Shown one piece after another: positions 12,346-26,885 of a stretch of 64,000 bases of DNA. Below the pieces are notes generated by a model. The model was not told where the DNA came from. It ran no database searches and was given only the letters and a program-made list of their open reading frames with translations. The DNA is taken from NCBI GenBank assembly GCA_033032175.1, contig CM065304.1, positions 11,594,001 to 11,658,000 on the forward strand, read 5' to 3'. A program made the position numbers and the translations under genes. The DNA is from Saturnia japonica (Eukaryota; Arthropoda; Insecta; Lepidoptera; Saturniidae). How positions within the stretch are numbered: the stretch's first letter is position 1; every line of letters starts with the position of its first letter.

Positions 12346-15300
12346 ATACTATACCTATTTCAGTTTGGGGAATTTATATAAGTAGGTACTGCGATATAAG
12401 ATGGATTTATTGATTTTTAAAAGATGCAAAATAATATAATTGAGATAAATATAAAATAAAAATAAATGAGTGATAAATATAGGCTTTTGTCTTCTTTTAT
12501 TATTTCCATAAAATACTATATTTTTAAAGGTTACGCTGAAAAATTCAATAATCGACTGCAAAAAATTTGACAGCTCTAGCTTAAATGCACAATAATTAAG
12601 CAATATTAATTAATTAATACCCTCGATGTATTTTGTTAGTATATTCACAAAGTGATATACTAAGACCTAAAGTGTTAAACTGTACCCTGTTATCGATTCT
12701 CTACTATAAACGATAATGATAAATAAGAAGAATCTTTGAAAAATCTTACAACTTCCAGTTGTATATACCATTTTCTGGGACATGACTCAATCGCGACCAC
12801 CATACACAAGGTGTATCACCAGTTATAGTTATAGCATTTCGTGTACCAGAATCAGCCGGTGTATATTCAGTAAATTCAGTAACTCTCGACCCACTGATTT
12901 AGTTTCTTGCATTTCAGGATCAACCAGTGAGTACCAACCTAGTGAGAGGTTTGAAGCGACAACCGCCTATAAACTGGTAATCCCTCATCGGTCACCGTTA
13001 TTGTTTGATAGTAATGTGCTTAGCATGACATAGCGCCGTCACTATTGGGTACTACTGTGAAAAAATACGTAGGATCTCAGATTATCCATTCAGAAGTTGA
13101 ATATTAAGATACATAGGTATAGATATATAGGTAGGTACATAATTATTATAACTACCAAACACGCTCCAATTCTAACTATTAGTTAAAGATTTAAAATATT
13201 ACTTTCAATATATCCAGATCGATTTTTACCATTATAGGTACTCACTATAACATTGTTCATTATGATACGAAGGTAGTATACGTAACATAAAAATGAATAA
13301 TTTTTTTTATCAATTAATCTATAAATATGTATGTACACTTATACAGTTTATTATGTAACATAATATAATATAATTAAATATCAATGTTTAGGTATGAACT
13401 TATAATATTATATTCTGTACAAGTTATGGTTTTTCAGATGATTCCAAGAAACAACTCAAAATTTTGATTAGGATAAAAAATAAATTGTAGAAACAAATGA
13501 AATGAAACTTGATTCTACACAAGGGAGCAGTTTATATAATCTAAATAATTGCTCGTGCCTCTAAAATTAGTACAATTACCTGACCTGATCAACGAGGAAA
13601 CGAAGTCTTCTGGAAGCGACTCTATCTAGCGCCGACAAAATACAAAATTCTCGCTGCAAAATCGCCAACAAACAACCGGCGTGCGAGTTTTTAATGTACA
13701 TGAAGTAGAAAAGAGGCATGCAGTCTACTTGATTTTAACTGGTTAACGTAGATTATAGCTATAACACATCCAACCTCAAAAAGACCGCAGTCGTCAGACC
13801 ACTGATAAAACCAACCACCTATTGTCAACAACAACCTTCGAAGTGGAATACTGGAGCGTGAATACTGCTGCATTACACCAGAAATATGTATGGCGGTGAA
13901 GCTTCCCAGTCAAGTCATGAACGGGTTCTAACACTCTTTAAAACAGCCTATTCATTTTTTTTTAACTGTTAATAATTAGGTACATTTAACCCTTACACTT
14001 TAGCCTAAACACAAATTCAGGGGAAATGCGAAAGGTGCATTTATTTGGTGTTTCACTACTTATACCTACTGCAATTATTGTATACTATTTAATAAGCAAT
14101 TGCGTAGTAAAATTCGGAGTAGTGTTTATTAATAAACAAATACATTGCGAAAAAAAAAATCTGATTCACTATAAATAAAATTTTAAATACAAGAACAAAT
14201 AAACTAATATGTATTGTGTTGTTAAGAGTAAGTAGATATAAGTGTAGGAAATATGATTTTATTTACTGACAATAACATAAAGTCATATTTTGTTGACACT
14301 ATGTGCAATTTAAAATTCAATGTTATAAGGTATGTCGGTACCCACCCACCTAAATGTACTGTAAATGCAATAACAAATAGTTGTACCTATATAAATTTAA
14401 TACTGCTATTTCACCTATTTTAAAACTATCTATTGATATTAAAAATTCAATAAGTAACGATAGACAAAATATTTATTTACCAGCAAAACAAACTGTTACA
14501 TACTTACTCATGAATAGAAGTTTTTGAAAGCAATATCACCTAATATTTATACAACGTGTTTAACTAAGGAATGACCTTAGAAGCGACGGTTCTGATCCGC
14601 GAGCGTTGATAAATCACACGAATGCAAACACGGGATGGAGGTCCGTTTGTCATGTAAGCCCACACCGGAATCAAACCTCGGACAGATCTTAAAACGTGCC
14701 GCTTTACTCCATACTGATATTTGTGTGAACGTGATCACTGGGAAAATAGATGTTGTCATTGTTTATTTTAACTATGAGATTTTGTATTAGACAAAAATAA
14801 AGATATTAATATGAAAGCTTATTTTTTTCCGCAAAAGCATTATTTTACATGTATAGGTACCTGCTACGTACCTACTGTAGTCTTGCAATAGAGTAAAGAA
14901 GTAAAAATTGTTACTACTAAGATTTATTATTTTAGAGTATAAATCCTATCTATCCTATAATACTAAAACATAATCCTGATTTTTTTTCAATTTTAACACT
15001 CTAACATAGCGTTTTGCGATGCTAGGAAAGTAAATTACGATTTGATTTATAAACCTGTTTTGATTTACTTTATGGGGTTATTATGGCTTTATTGACTTAC
15101 GCTTATAATATAATAAGTCGACCAATAAATTTGCAAAGGAATATCTATACCTACAAATTAAGGAATTTAGTGATTTATATTCAGCTTACTTCAAAATAAC
15201 ATGTTACTTATGTTTTGCGGCAAATTTGTTTTCAACGCTTTACCTTTAGCAAAATGCAGAAGCTTAAATCGTTAGTTGCTCATTATCACAACGACAATGG

Positions 15301-17072
15301 GGGGCGGTGTGCAGTTAAGCATTAGAAAGGCCAAGCTTTCGCTAATGACATCCCGCCGCGCCTTATGTATGCATTTTACCGAATAATTCATTGTTCGAAA
15401 AACGAGTTGTTAATTTTAAATATTCTTTGTATGTAAAGGAATTTAATAAAGCATTTAAAATTAAACTTTAATATCAATTGATTAAAAAGTTTGAAATTAC
15501 TTACAATACGCAGGTCCATCATGAAAAATCCTTTTAAATTAAGGATATTAAAGTAATTTCATGTGTAATTAAGAACACTCGGGCAGTAAAATAAATTAAT
15601 TGTAAAATTAAGCACTAACTGCATAGCACGTATAGCGCCATCTATCTTAACAAAGAAACATCTAATCTCACTGCATTTACGTACCGGTGGGATGTGTTAA
15701 ATGCAACGAACGACAAAACCGCTTCAAGTCAATATTGACATAAAATCCCATAATTTCGACCGCCATGCACACAATAGATTTATAAGATAAACACAGAGTA
15801 AAATGTCCGTAAATAGGATTGACAACATTTTAATATATGGTCTTATGTTTGCTTTGGGTTGGTTCGCCTCTCTGTTATGCCTACATGCGATAATGCCGTA
15901 CCGTGAAATGATTGTTTTTTGTAGACGCTCTGGAGATTAAATATGAATAAAAGGACAAAGCGTTGTGAACATATTACTTTTTTTTCAGCAAAGTTGACTC
16001 AGTAAGCTTGTGGGATTTTGGCATCGCGGGATTTCTTGCTTATTTTCAAGTACTTTAACATGTGAACATTTGAATAGAGTTTTATTTTATTATTTGCGCA
16101 ATGCTAATTTCATTTTAGTTAACTTCAAAAAAATGCTCTTTATAAAGTTATTATGAATGACATATACTTAACAATATTATCCAAATCGTTGAGGAATTAA
16201 CAAAAATTCAAACATTGACAATATGTTTTTACATTTAAACTAATATTAACAACTCTTGTTACCTATCAATTGAGGAATGACATAAGCTTCCGTGCACAAA
16301 ATTTCATAAAAATCAGTCAAGTGGTTTTTGAGTGAAATCTTGACATAAGTACAAACAGCAAGAATTTTTTTTAAATGTCTTAGTTGTGATCAGTATTCTT
16401 TATAGTACACGCCTATAAGGAACTTTTGGGAAAAGATATATACAGAACAACAGATTTATTAAAACTGTGACAATGCAATTGTAGATCTGGCAATTACTCA
16501 TATTAAACCAATAAGGTATAAAATAAACTAATGTGACAGGATAATTTGCAATCGGTACACACTGCTTATTCATGTACAATGTACATTTTAAAAACTGTCA
16601 TCGGTTTAGCGAAGGATGCGGATGAAATGACATTCAAGAGGCTTATATCCGAATTTATTGTTAAAGGGTTTGTTCACCTGAACAAACTTACTTCGCCGTC
16701 AAAGAACGGATTTTAACAGTTTGTGTTTACAGATTACCCTATTGACAAACATGGTTGAAAGCAGGTAATCTTCAATGGTCTAACAAGGTTACAGCAAATC
16801 TGCCGGATATATAGAAGTCGTTATTCCATATCCATAAGATAACTTTAAAAAAAATGAATGCGTCTCATTTCATTTCGCTTGCTGTCAGTCATACTTATAA
16901 TTATGTCACTTTTGATAATATAATTGGTATAACTTAGAACGATTTTTCTCATTATTGTTTAGAATAACATCAAAATTGAAAGGTAAAAGGAGTACATATT
17001 GTAACAAAGCTATAAAAACTTCTAACTAAAATGTAAGTAAAACTCATTTTGATTTTAACCATTTATAGACAA
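12346..17072. other. no gene seen
   Basis: AT-rich intergenic DNA. Local features only: a degenerate CCACCATACACAAGGTGTAT segment at 12.8 kb, AGCGCCATCTATC motifs at 15.6 kb (the GCGCCATCTA string recurs at 21.06 and 40.68 kb) and a GC-richer patch at 15.29-15.37 kb. Confidence 0.5.
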
Positions 17073-17585
17073 GACTAGCTGTGCCCGTGGCTTCGCTTAC
17101 GTGGACTACAGAATGCCCGCGCGAATCTTGCTCCTACGCTCCCGGCCATTTTAAAGAAAAAAGTGCTTATTGTGGGTGTTCCTTAGAAGGTAGATGTATA
17201 CTCTTCCGGATTTTATTGTAGGACTTTTGAATGCCTATAATTCTGTGGTACATTAAATGCTATATCTCTTATAGTTTACTCAGCATAAGCCATTTAAGCG
17301 CCCGAATTGATTCATCATGGCTAGTGTTTTTTATTTGTGCGGAACCCTAATCCTTTTTCTAAAATAAAAGTAGCCTAAGTTACCCCTTATAACATCAGCT
17401 ATCTATCAGTGAAAGTTCCGTCAAAATCGGTGTAACCAGTTCGCAGATTACCCAGAACAAACCGAGAGAGACAAAAATTATAAAAATGTACTTTTTGTTA
17501 CAGGTATCGTATATACTTTCATATGCATTTAGTAAATGGCTGCTATTTTGACATTACATACAGACACTTCAATTTTATTAATTGT
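17073..17585 (+). repeat. ACTAGCTGTGCC-family dispersed repeat, about 510 bp
   Basis: Begins ACTAGCTGTGCCCGTGGCTT and ends with CAGACACTTCAATTTTATTA. It is the best-preserved copy in the window and can serve as reference for the others. Confidence 0.8.
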
Positions 17586-20500
17586 GTAGAAGATGAAAGC
17601 ATACCAATTTTATCTAACATTGGGAACAATGAATTTGAAAATTTACAGCGAAAATAATAATCGTAATTCGTTCAACACATTAAAATGAATACAACAGCCT
17701 TGCAACCCAACCACAAGCTTCCAAGCTTAAAACAGGATTGGGCCACAATTAAACACATTAATATAAATACACTCTGTTATTTAGGGTATGCAAAGAAATA
17801 AATATAAAAAACTAGTAACAATATTTCATGTCAGGATGTTTGTACATGTACATGTCTGCTACAACAATGTGAACTGTGAACCAAAGGGTGATATTTAACT
17901 TAAAATCAATGTGGACTCCATTGTATGCACACCGTGCCGCGGCCGTAGAGAGGGAAGTTTATATCTTTTGCTTATACTAATAACAACACCCCTCGAAGGG
18001 TGGCTTCTTTAGGGAACACCTAAACTTTGCATGTTAATATAAGTACTCGTGTAGGCTTCTGAGAAGAGCTTTAAGTTTTAAAGATCATTATTACTACCTA
18101 AATAGGTATATTTGGTAAAAAAGAGAGTAATAGTAAAGTCTTTCACAGTTCTGTAATCATATTATATTAAGATACAAAGTCACCCGCCGCGTCTCTCTGT
18201 CTAAACGCGATATAAACTCAAAAGCGACCAAACAGATATCTGTTTTCATTAATAGACGGAGTGATGCATGAGGAAGGTTTAGGTGAATTCATTAAAGGAT
18301 TTGTGTAATTTGGCTGAAATATGACGATATTTGTTGAAGATCACGGAAAAGATCCTGCCGACTAGGAGACGTTGCTTCAATGACGTACGCCGCGTAAACC
18401 ATTAATAGACTTTTATGTATTACTCAACTACCAGTACAAAGCCAAGTTGGGTTGCTTGTACTAAATAAATGAGAAGTTAAAAACAATACGGATGCGTCTA
18501 ATTCTTTTTTAATTACACACTAGCCATGTCTTATTGTTTTACACGTGTTAAATTTAGTCAAACCGACTTTATTCGACCGTGTCCATTGGGCGGTCGCGTC
18601 GCCTATGCACCCGTGTTGTAGTATATCGTCGTTATCATTTCCCCTAAGTACTTGTCTGCAGTTTGCCAGATTGTTTTACTTAGTGGCTACTGCTCCGGTT
18701 CTTAGGGCCGTAGCGTGAAATTATACAGCATAAAGAACCTTCATCAATAAATAGGCTAGAATATGCAAAAATAACTTTATAAATCTGACTGGAAGTTTCA
18801 TATATTACCGCGTTGAAAGTTGCTTGCAAATCACAAGTAAGTATCTTTAGAAATCGCTTTATATTTTTTATTTTACAATTTAGTATGTCATCATTAATAC
18901 AATTATACTACTTTCCAAGAGCGTTGATTAAAATTAGGTATGTTTTACATTATAACTAGCTGTAACCCGCCCGCTGAGCTGGGTGATAAAAAAAAACATT
19001 GAAACAAACACACTTTCACATTTATAACAATGTTTTAGATTATATTAAACCTACATTTTAGCAACTTATAATTTTGAAACATCTATAATGTAGAAAGTAG
19101 GAGCATTACTGTAATGTAATATAATACTGTAATAATGTAAATACTTTTTTATACACATTTTTAAGTAATAAATACTAAATGTCAAAGTGATATTACTTAT
19201 TTATTACTTGTCTATTAATTATTGTTGTTTATTGTTATTTATACCAATTATATAACTTTTTATAATACTATCATTATATAGAAAACTAGCGCTTTTCCCG
19301 TGGCTTCACTCAGGTTTTAGTTGACTTATGTCCCATTATATTTTCGTATGTCCCAATTTAACTGAATTGCTAAATACCAATATTCATAAATCTATCTACA
19401 AAAATTATGGATTTTCATCCACTTTTTCACCACCTTTGGGGTTAAATTAAAAAAAAAATATTCCTTAGTGCTTACCTATAGTGTAAAAAGTTTTTTTTTT
19501 GTTTTACTTCTTAGATACCTACTTGGTTCTTATTAAAAAAATATATCATGATATCGTCATCCAATAAAAATTTATTAAAGTTTTAACAAACTACGAGTTC
19601 TTTAAGCATTACGCGTTCTTCTGTTGTTCACGTGAGCGCAGCCGCAGGCAAAGTTAGTGTACTTATGACATATAAAGATAATTTAAAACTTAACACCCAC
19701 TTTGTACACTTTGCTCTCTATGTCATGTCGTGTTCCGGGAAGCGGGCTGGTAGGTATGTACCCGAACGGTTCACTACCAACATACACATAGTGAAAAAAA
19801 ATTCCGACACAGTGAGTCTGTTTTGGTTTGTCGCGTTTCGGGATCAGACAACGTATGGTATGGCAAAATGACTGGCGATGGTAATAATTTATTTAAAATA
19901 CATATTTAAGTGTCGGATTATACTTGTATTCAATAATCAAAACATAAGCCCCTAAAAATAAAAACCGAAAAGTTGTTTGAAAGCCTATCACAGCCGATGG
20001 TTATATAAAACCCTACGAAAATTGATCTTAACTAACAATGGACGCTTCACGAAAATATTGTTTGTTGGAAGTAAAAGCGGCAGTTCAGGCAAAATCTTTT
20101 TTAGTTTCATGTAAATATAGTTGAACAAACTAAAGACGACGTCGTATTCGTAGCCGACGTCTGTAGCCGCACTCGACGGAGTGGTTCTAGCAATATTCAC
20201 AGTTCGCTTACACGTGTATGAGATTGGGGTGGCAGAGGAGTGTCGTGACGCTAGACGGACACGTGTATTTCGTAGCCTCCTCCGTAGACACTCTTGTTAT
20301 GAGGATGTGCTACTCGACAGCCCTACCACCCCCTTTACGGCTCTTAAATTTGTATGCACATTATACATGAGGAGACGTGTCTACCGATCATCTTTATATT
20401 GCTGCCACTCTAGCTCGAGACACTATGTAAACACTGTTAAGCCATAGGCCCGATTTGTTATCAGGAACCGAAATTCTTGTTACAATTTGTATGTTTTGTT

Positions 20501-22071
20501 CGGAAAACTTTTCCATTTCATTTTAAATATTGTTAACAGTATATTTCAGCCTGCATACTTCTCTAATAGTTTTTAAAGACCTCAGTATACGTAATAATTA
20601 TCCGTGCCTACTTATCTATTTTAATAAATCTGTAGTTATGTCTATAGGTAAATGTAATATTTTTTCCAAATTTTCTGATGGACATATTGTAATAATATAA
20701 TAAGAAGAATAATTAAATAACACTGAATTTTTTTAAATTCTTTTCTGATTTTTGATGACATTTTGTGCACGGAAAGTCATTGTATTGCTATAACAAGTTT
20801 CAATATTACTATTAGAAATCGCAAAAAAAAATTGCTTATTCTTCAAAAACTAAATAAGTAGGTACCTAAACAGGTAACGCGGACCTACCTACTACATGAT
20901 AGGTACTGTATCTGTTACAAATATATTTTATTATCATAATACATTATTAGTATAATGAGATTTATCTTAGACTATGTCATTAGATTTAAAATTAACTCGA
21001 TTTTAAAACATTTTATTTACCTGTTTCATCGTATCGTCATTGCATGTGTCGCAAGTTGATAGTAGCTCCATCTAGCGTTATCGACAAGTACAAAGATAGA
21101 TGAAAGTTCCTACATTACTATTCCAACTACTTATTTAGAATGATTTAGAAAAGATTAAGAATCCCACATAGTTATCGTTTTAAAATAATAAAACGAGCGA
21201 TACATTTCAAGATATTATTTAATTTAAAAGAATATCTTATCTTTACTTATATTCCTTCTGATTTAAAATTTAAAGAAAAAAGATTTCATTAAACTAATAT
21301 AAATATAGTATAGTGTAAATGGTTTATATTTTAGATGTATTATTGATTTTCAGTCTACTTTTTAAATATAGGTAGTAAGAACGGATTAGCAGATAACTGC
21401 AGTACCTGCAACTTAACCATCAGCCAGCGATAGTCATTTCTTGTTTGTTTCTGATTGAGCTTTGGGTGTGTCAAGTTGTTACACGCAACCACCTTTTTTA
21501 AAGCACGATACAATCTAAAAACACCGATGACCACCGAGAGAGATCTACAAACCAGTACCGCTCGTCGCTGTCGTGGTGGCCTGCAACAAGCCTCTCGGCA
21601 GCTGGTTATAGGTACACTGACTTATCCCGATCGCGGGGAACTTGAGATTCCGAAGTGTTCAGGTTCACGCCAAAGAGTGCCCCTGGCAATGGTGGTCGCG
21701 ATCCAAACGCACAAAACTGCCCACTACAGTAATGATAGGCAACACATTAATTCCTTCTTTTAAATCATTAATAAAATAAAATAATTGTTATCAGTAGACA
21801 TGCTCGTGTTCTGATATGCAAATTAATTGAATAAAATATACTTAGAGAAGTATAGTCGAAAATATATATTATAATGTATCATTCGACTTCATTCACGTGC
21901 AAATGCTTATCGTCTTCCAAGCGAATCTACGTGTGATCTACGTATAGTAAGTATCTGTACTGTCTTTTACTTTCTTTAATTGGCTTTTTTAATTTGACTT
22001 AATGATTAAAGAATATTAAAAAGAAGTTGGTAACAAGTAGGTACTTACGTATAGGATAATAAGTAGACCAG
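17586..22071. other. no gene seen apart from repeats
   Basis: Includes heads of ACTAGC-type repeats at 18955 and 19284 and a GC-richer stretch at 20140-20410 and 21440-21700. The open frames over those stretches begin with non-ATG codons and show no splice support or familiar motif. Confidence 0.45.
18685..18815 (+). repeat. GTAGCGTGAAGTTATA-family repeat
   Basis: TACTGCTCCGGTTCTTAGGG, CCGTAGCGTGAAATTATAC, then ATCTGACTGGAAGTTTC, in the family order. Confidence 0.6.
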
Positions 22072-22262
22072 CTTACAAGCTTCACCAGGTTGCCGGTCCA
22101 CCTTGTGGCAGGTTTTCCCACATTACGTCGACCAGTAGCCGGCCGTCACGAGCTCTCTTCGGTTTCATCAGCCATCAGATCAACGAGCAATGTGCCTTGC
22201 TAACTACCACTTAAGTCTAGCATTAGAGCTATGTCGGTGACTTTGGATCTCGTGTAGATTCT
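22072..22262 (-). pseudogene. non-LTR retrotransposon RT C-terminal fragment
   Basis: The minus strand gives RSKVTDIALML near 22235 and, after a frameshift, RPATGRRNVGKPATRWTGNL then VKLVSW near 22140-22075. This is the common insect LINE tail (TKVTDIA ... RPxTGRRSVGRPxTRWTDDLVK). The frame changes and stops show it is dead. Confidence 0.6.
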
Positions 22263-24140
22263 TGGCTCCAGTAGACATCAGTTATAAGAGAATTTATTAT
22301 ACAAAACCTCTTTAGAATATTTATTTAAGTACCTATGAAATTAGTCAGTATATCTGTCTTATAAATACTTAAATCTGGAATAATTCGTTTTTATTCGTGT
22401 GCTTTACCGTATGTTTAGTTGGATAAGTAATTTTTATTCCATTACTATGTACCTATAAGTTCTTTAATTGAACATTGTAAAATCTTAATATTTTTTATTA
22501 CCAGTTCATTACTTATCAGTTTGAAATAATAGTGTGGATTGACATCGGAAACACATACATACTATCACATTTGTCCAGCAGGACAAAGAAACCAATAGAT
22601 TTAAAATTCCATTATTAATTCTTAATTAAACGGAATAGGATTTTTCATATAATATAAGGAAAGTGCGGTATAAGTATTTAAGGGTTATTTAAAATGCAAA
22701 AATAACAAAATTAAACAGGGATAAGTAAGTAAACGCACGGAGCAGCGTTTAGCATTACCAATTCGCGGCTCATTGAATCCGAATTGGGCTCGGCTTTGTG
22801 AAATCCCGGTTCTCCCTTTTTCATTTTTACGAGCGTTGCTTTGGTGCCACGCTACTAATGAACTTCGTTTATTTTACTCTCCCTTGCATTAAAATTATGG
22901 AAGAAATAATCAAATCAACTTGTTTAATAGTTCCTTAAAAATTTGTTCTTTCTCAGATGGATCTAATTACCTACGTGATATTGTTAACGCATTTACTGAA
23001 GATAACTTTAACCACAATGGTCAAAATAAAGTCTTCCAACATTTTAAATAGATATTTTCTTAATTTATTTTAAAAGTGTTCTGAATGAAATTTAACAGTT
23101 TTTATATGAAGAGTTTTATGTGCTTATGAAATTATAAATATTTAAAAACATAAATAAAGCTCGTATTAGTAAATAAATTATAACAAAAGTATTTAAGATA
23201 TTTCTCGGAGTTTTTGGTTGGATCTTGAATTGACATGTTGTGGTTTTTATTTATTATCTTAGTGTCTTTGACCCTGTATTATGTAATATTGGTGGCATTT
23301 TGCGTGATACAATTTAGTTGTTGTGCATAAGTGAAGTGGATTATATATATAAAGTGGGAACATGCATTTTGAGATGCCATATTGTGAGAAAACCCCACTG
23401 TGTATATTGGAAAATTTTATGAAGGCTTAAAACATTGACACTGGCAAGTGCTACCTGCTACGCTAGAACAAGAAGAAGAAGTAATATCTCATTTATCATA
23501 TTGTGGCGAATAATCACAAGAACAAAAAAAGTTGTGGTAGAAAATTCATGGACACCTGCACGAATGAAGCTACTTACAGCTTAGAAATAAACAGTTATCA
23601 TGGCATATCTGGGATATTCGACAGCATCTCCAACTGGGCAATAATTTTGTAATACCTTACAATTAAAGAGCTGGTGATAAATAATATTTGACTAGTTTAT
23701 TAATTACTTCCTCAAAGAAGACTTCCAAGTGCCACTCATACATTGCATCAAAATGTAATAATAATAATAATAATTAATGTAACTTTTAGTTTGTTAAAAT
23801 CCATTGATATATAACTGAATGTTGCACAATTAAAAAATATGCAGTAAGTGCATAAGAATGTCAGGCGTAACAAGACCCATGACGGATGCTCGGGTTGTGC
23901 TGATGACAGATAATATCCACTTGCAAGGGAACTTTTAATATTTTGCAATCTGTTTAAAATTACTTCGGCGAAATTTTTATATTATAATACCTACTACGTT
24001 TAAAAAGGACCTCAGATAAATTAATTTTAATGTTATAAAAGGGGTAGTTTTGCTATTTAAAATTATTTACTTCTCTGATTTTGCAGTAAATAATAATATA
24101 AATAATAGTTTTATTTGTAAACTCATTGGATATATTAAAC
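22263..24140. other. no gene seen
   Basis: AT-rich; an AAT microsatellite at 23756-23775. GC-richer text at 22735-22870 has no coding signal. Confidence 0.5.
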
Positions 24141-24370
24141 TGCCTCATTAGCCTAGTGATTGTAAGCGCGACCGCTATGATCGAGGTCCCGGGGTTTTCT
24201 CTAAAATTCTCAGTAGCAGCTCGGAGTTTGGGTTAGTGCCCGATTAATGGCAATAGGCTCGGCCCCAGTTACATGGGACCTAAAAACATACACGGTGAAC
24301 TGTGGGTGTACATTAGTCCACCTCTGCCTAACCCTTCGGGGATATAAGCGTGATGGTATGTATGTATGTT
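24141..24370 (+). repeat. tRNA-derived SINE, B box lost
   Basis: Same family as the 40.2-kb copy: TAGCCTAGTG head, CCCGATTAATGGCAATAGGC body, CTCTGCCTAACCCTTCGGGG tail, ending in short ATGT repeats. The segment that should hold the B box is deleted or degenerate, so this copy cannot be transcribed by Pol III as written. Confidence 0.8.
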
Positions 24371-26374
24371 ATAGCTGATACCAATGGTGGCTGATAGTAT
24401 CACTGAGAGAAAAACTATAACTTTTACCTTATCTTCTGTTTTTGGACAAAGATAATAGCTACCACACACCGTTATAACTAGCTGGCCCCACATAAGTTGG
24501 TGTTCATGAAAAAACGATATTAAAGTCTATCAATCTCTTATATAATATTAACATTCATTCTATACTTATAGGTAGTACCTATTGTCATAGAACGCTCACT
24601 TTTGTTTAGACTTAGATGTAGGTATAACTACCTACTACCTAATGGTAAAACTCTTTAGTCCACTACCCCAATCTTCAGCTTGTATGTTGTATTGGTGCAC
24701 TGATGAATATAGGTATATCTACCGCCAAGACACTAATTTGGACATGACCTCCTTATCGTAAAATACCTATTCAAACTAAACCTGAAACGAAATCTTGTCT
24801 GCTTTATATTTTCGGTTTTTGTTGATGTGAAAAATCTAATGCGACGGGTCAGACCGGTTTTTGGACCCAATGTTGGCGGATGTTGGCGTGGCGACGCTTT
24901 GGTCCAATGCTCGTGGTGTGGTGCAGAGTTATTTTTTTATTACCCGAACGCGAAAAAGGAGAGTTATGTTTTTCGAGCGTATGTATCTATGTCTATTTCT
25001 TTGGCACGTTCTAAGCGCTTTAAGCGGCTTGGTGGATTTTCGAGATGTCGAACGAGATGTCGTTAGATTCGTCTTAATTATGAGAGTAACACATGCTAAT
25101 ATTTAAATACGAAGTCTGGATGCATATTCAAAGACAATTGTACATATAGAGTAAACTCCGGTCGTGCATTGTAGCTGAATTTTTTTTTTTTTTTTATAAT
25201 ATTCACTGAGATGTTTCACTTCCTGATGGCCAACTTTTATTTCATCCGACTGATTAGTGAGTGCTTAGTAATTTACAGAAAGCTACCTAATTAAAAAAGT
25301 AGTTGTATAATATTCAAAGAACTAGAACTATGCAGACCTGTCAATCTTTTTGTGGCACACTTACGGTGTAAATTTTACTTAATTGTTACATAAGTGACCA
25401 TTTTTATAAGTTCTAACAAAATATATATTTATCCGTTCTTTGTTTTAATCATATTTAAACTTACCTTTTACTGTTACTTTTAAAATACTGATATTTTAAT
25501 GATAATTTTCAGCGTTAACTATTACATTATCCCCTGAGGGTTAAAGTATGAAATTGCCTATTTTTAATATTGACTAATGTGAATATATCGATATCTTTCT
25601 TTCTACTTAAAATTGTAAAGTCGTATTAATTTTATAATAGGTATCTATAGTCAATCAGCAGCGATGAAAAGGGGAAACCAATAAGACAATTACTAAAAAT
25701 ATGATTAAATATCGGCAGAATTACGATTCAGCCGTAAGATATGCGCACAGATTAGTTGCGCGTTCCTTTTTGTCCTCATCAATCAGATATTAAACAAATA
25801 ATAGAACTTCTTATGAAATGATTTAACATCAACTGGACTACAGCGTGTCCGATTGCAGACACGTGTATCTCTACGTACACAACAAAGTGCAAACAGTATA
25901 ACCCAAACAAACGTTAGAACAGGCAATCAACGACCCCGTGCGGTGATCTAATGGAAAATGATAATGCAGCGATCACATACACACTGTGAATGTGTACATT
26001 TGCCTTTAATGTCGTATGATTAAACATGAACCGAGGACTTTATCAAATTTTGGCACGCGTTTGTTTATCGGGGTGGGATAGGTGTTTGCAGACCGCGTAT
26101 GCATCGGCTGTTCCCAGATAGAGCCGTCAATAAATTGAGCCACCGACTACCCTGAGGGATCGCTTGATAAACACTGTCAGGATTTGTATTTTTTAGGGTT
26201 ATCTTAAGTTCACCTTTCTTTTCTGGTCTGCATTTAAGATACCTATCGTTTAATTACTTATAAAAATAAATTGTAGAATCTCTAGAGGAAATGAAATTCT
26301 CATACCTATATCCAATTGAGGAGAGGTCGTATTGGTCTAAACCATTCTAAAGTCTAATAATATAATATATCGTA
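24371..26374. other. no gene seen; possible conserved noncoding block
   Basis: 25.84-26.20 kb is less AT-rich than its surroundings, has no repeat features and includes a TTTGTTTATCGGGGTGGGAT stretch. That composition is compatible with regulatory DNA, but nothing in the sequence alone proves it. The overlapping frames at 24.83-25.1 kb look spurious. Confidence 0.4.
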
Positions 26375-26580
26375 CTTGTTCAACAATTGCATGCCCTCGT
26401 ACGATAGAAAATTTTCAAATTATACAAAAATACGATAATTTTAACTTTCTTAGGATTAAAAAAAAATGTCCTCTGGAGCAGAAACTGATACAGTACGATA
26501 GATTTTATCCAATAAGCGTAAATACGATAATTTCGACGTTGCTTGTACGATAACTACCGCACTTTAGGTTGTGAACCTTG
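26375..26580. repeat. CGTACGATA-rich repeat, copy 1
   Basis: CAATTGCATGCCCTCGTACG, ACGATAATTTTAACTTTC, GTCCTCTGGAGCAGAAACTG, and CGCACTTTAGGTTGTGAACC parallel the 50.07-50.29-kb copy. Confidence 0.6.
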
Positions 26581-26589
26581 GTTTACACG

Positions 26590-26885
26590 AGCGGAATATC
26601 AATTCTATGCCCGCAGGTTCGAACCCCAGCTTGTATAAACTAATTTTTCGGAATTCCTGTATATTGAACTAACTACATGGCTAACGGTTAAGAAAAACCT
26701 TGTAAAGAAACCTGAACGCTTGATAAATGTTCTTATAGTACTTACCATTGTATGTGGGAAAAATATATAATTATGTACCTAATCGCCAATATGTCAAGGG
26801 CTGGTTTTGGGATTAAGCCCGTGCCAACGTTTGGGAAGAGTTGATTGCCCAGCAATGGGACACTTACAGGCTGATATTATTATTT
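26590..26885 (+). repeat. tRNA-related SINE of a second family
   Basis: B-box-like GGTTCGAACCCC near 26620, then a 3' part with TTGCCCAGCAATGGGACACT then TACAGGCTGATATTATTATT, a tail widespread in lepidopteran genomes. The A-box half is poorly preserved. Confidence 0.6.

Noticed and set aside
20181..20447. Arg/Cys-rich 88-codon plus-strand frame
   Set aside because: Begins with a non-ATG codon in a GC-richer patch; no domain or flanking exons.
21455..21763. 102-codon plus-strand frame
   Set aside because: Starts at TTG, which is not a usual eukaryotic start, and shows no family resemblance; kept only as a GC-richer patch.
24827..25106. Two overlapping frames on the plus strand
   Set aside because: Mutually exclusive readings of the same DNA, neither with a known motif.
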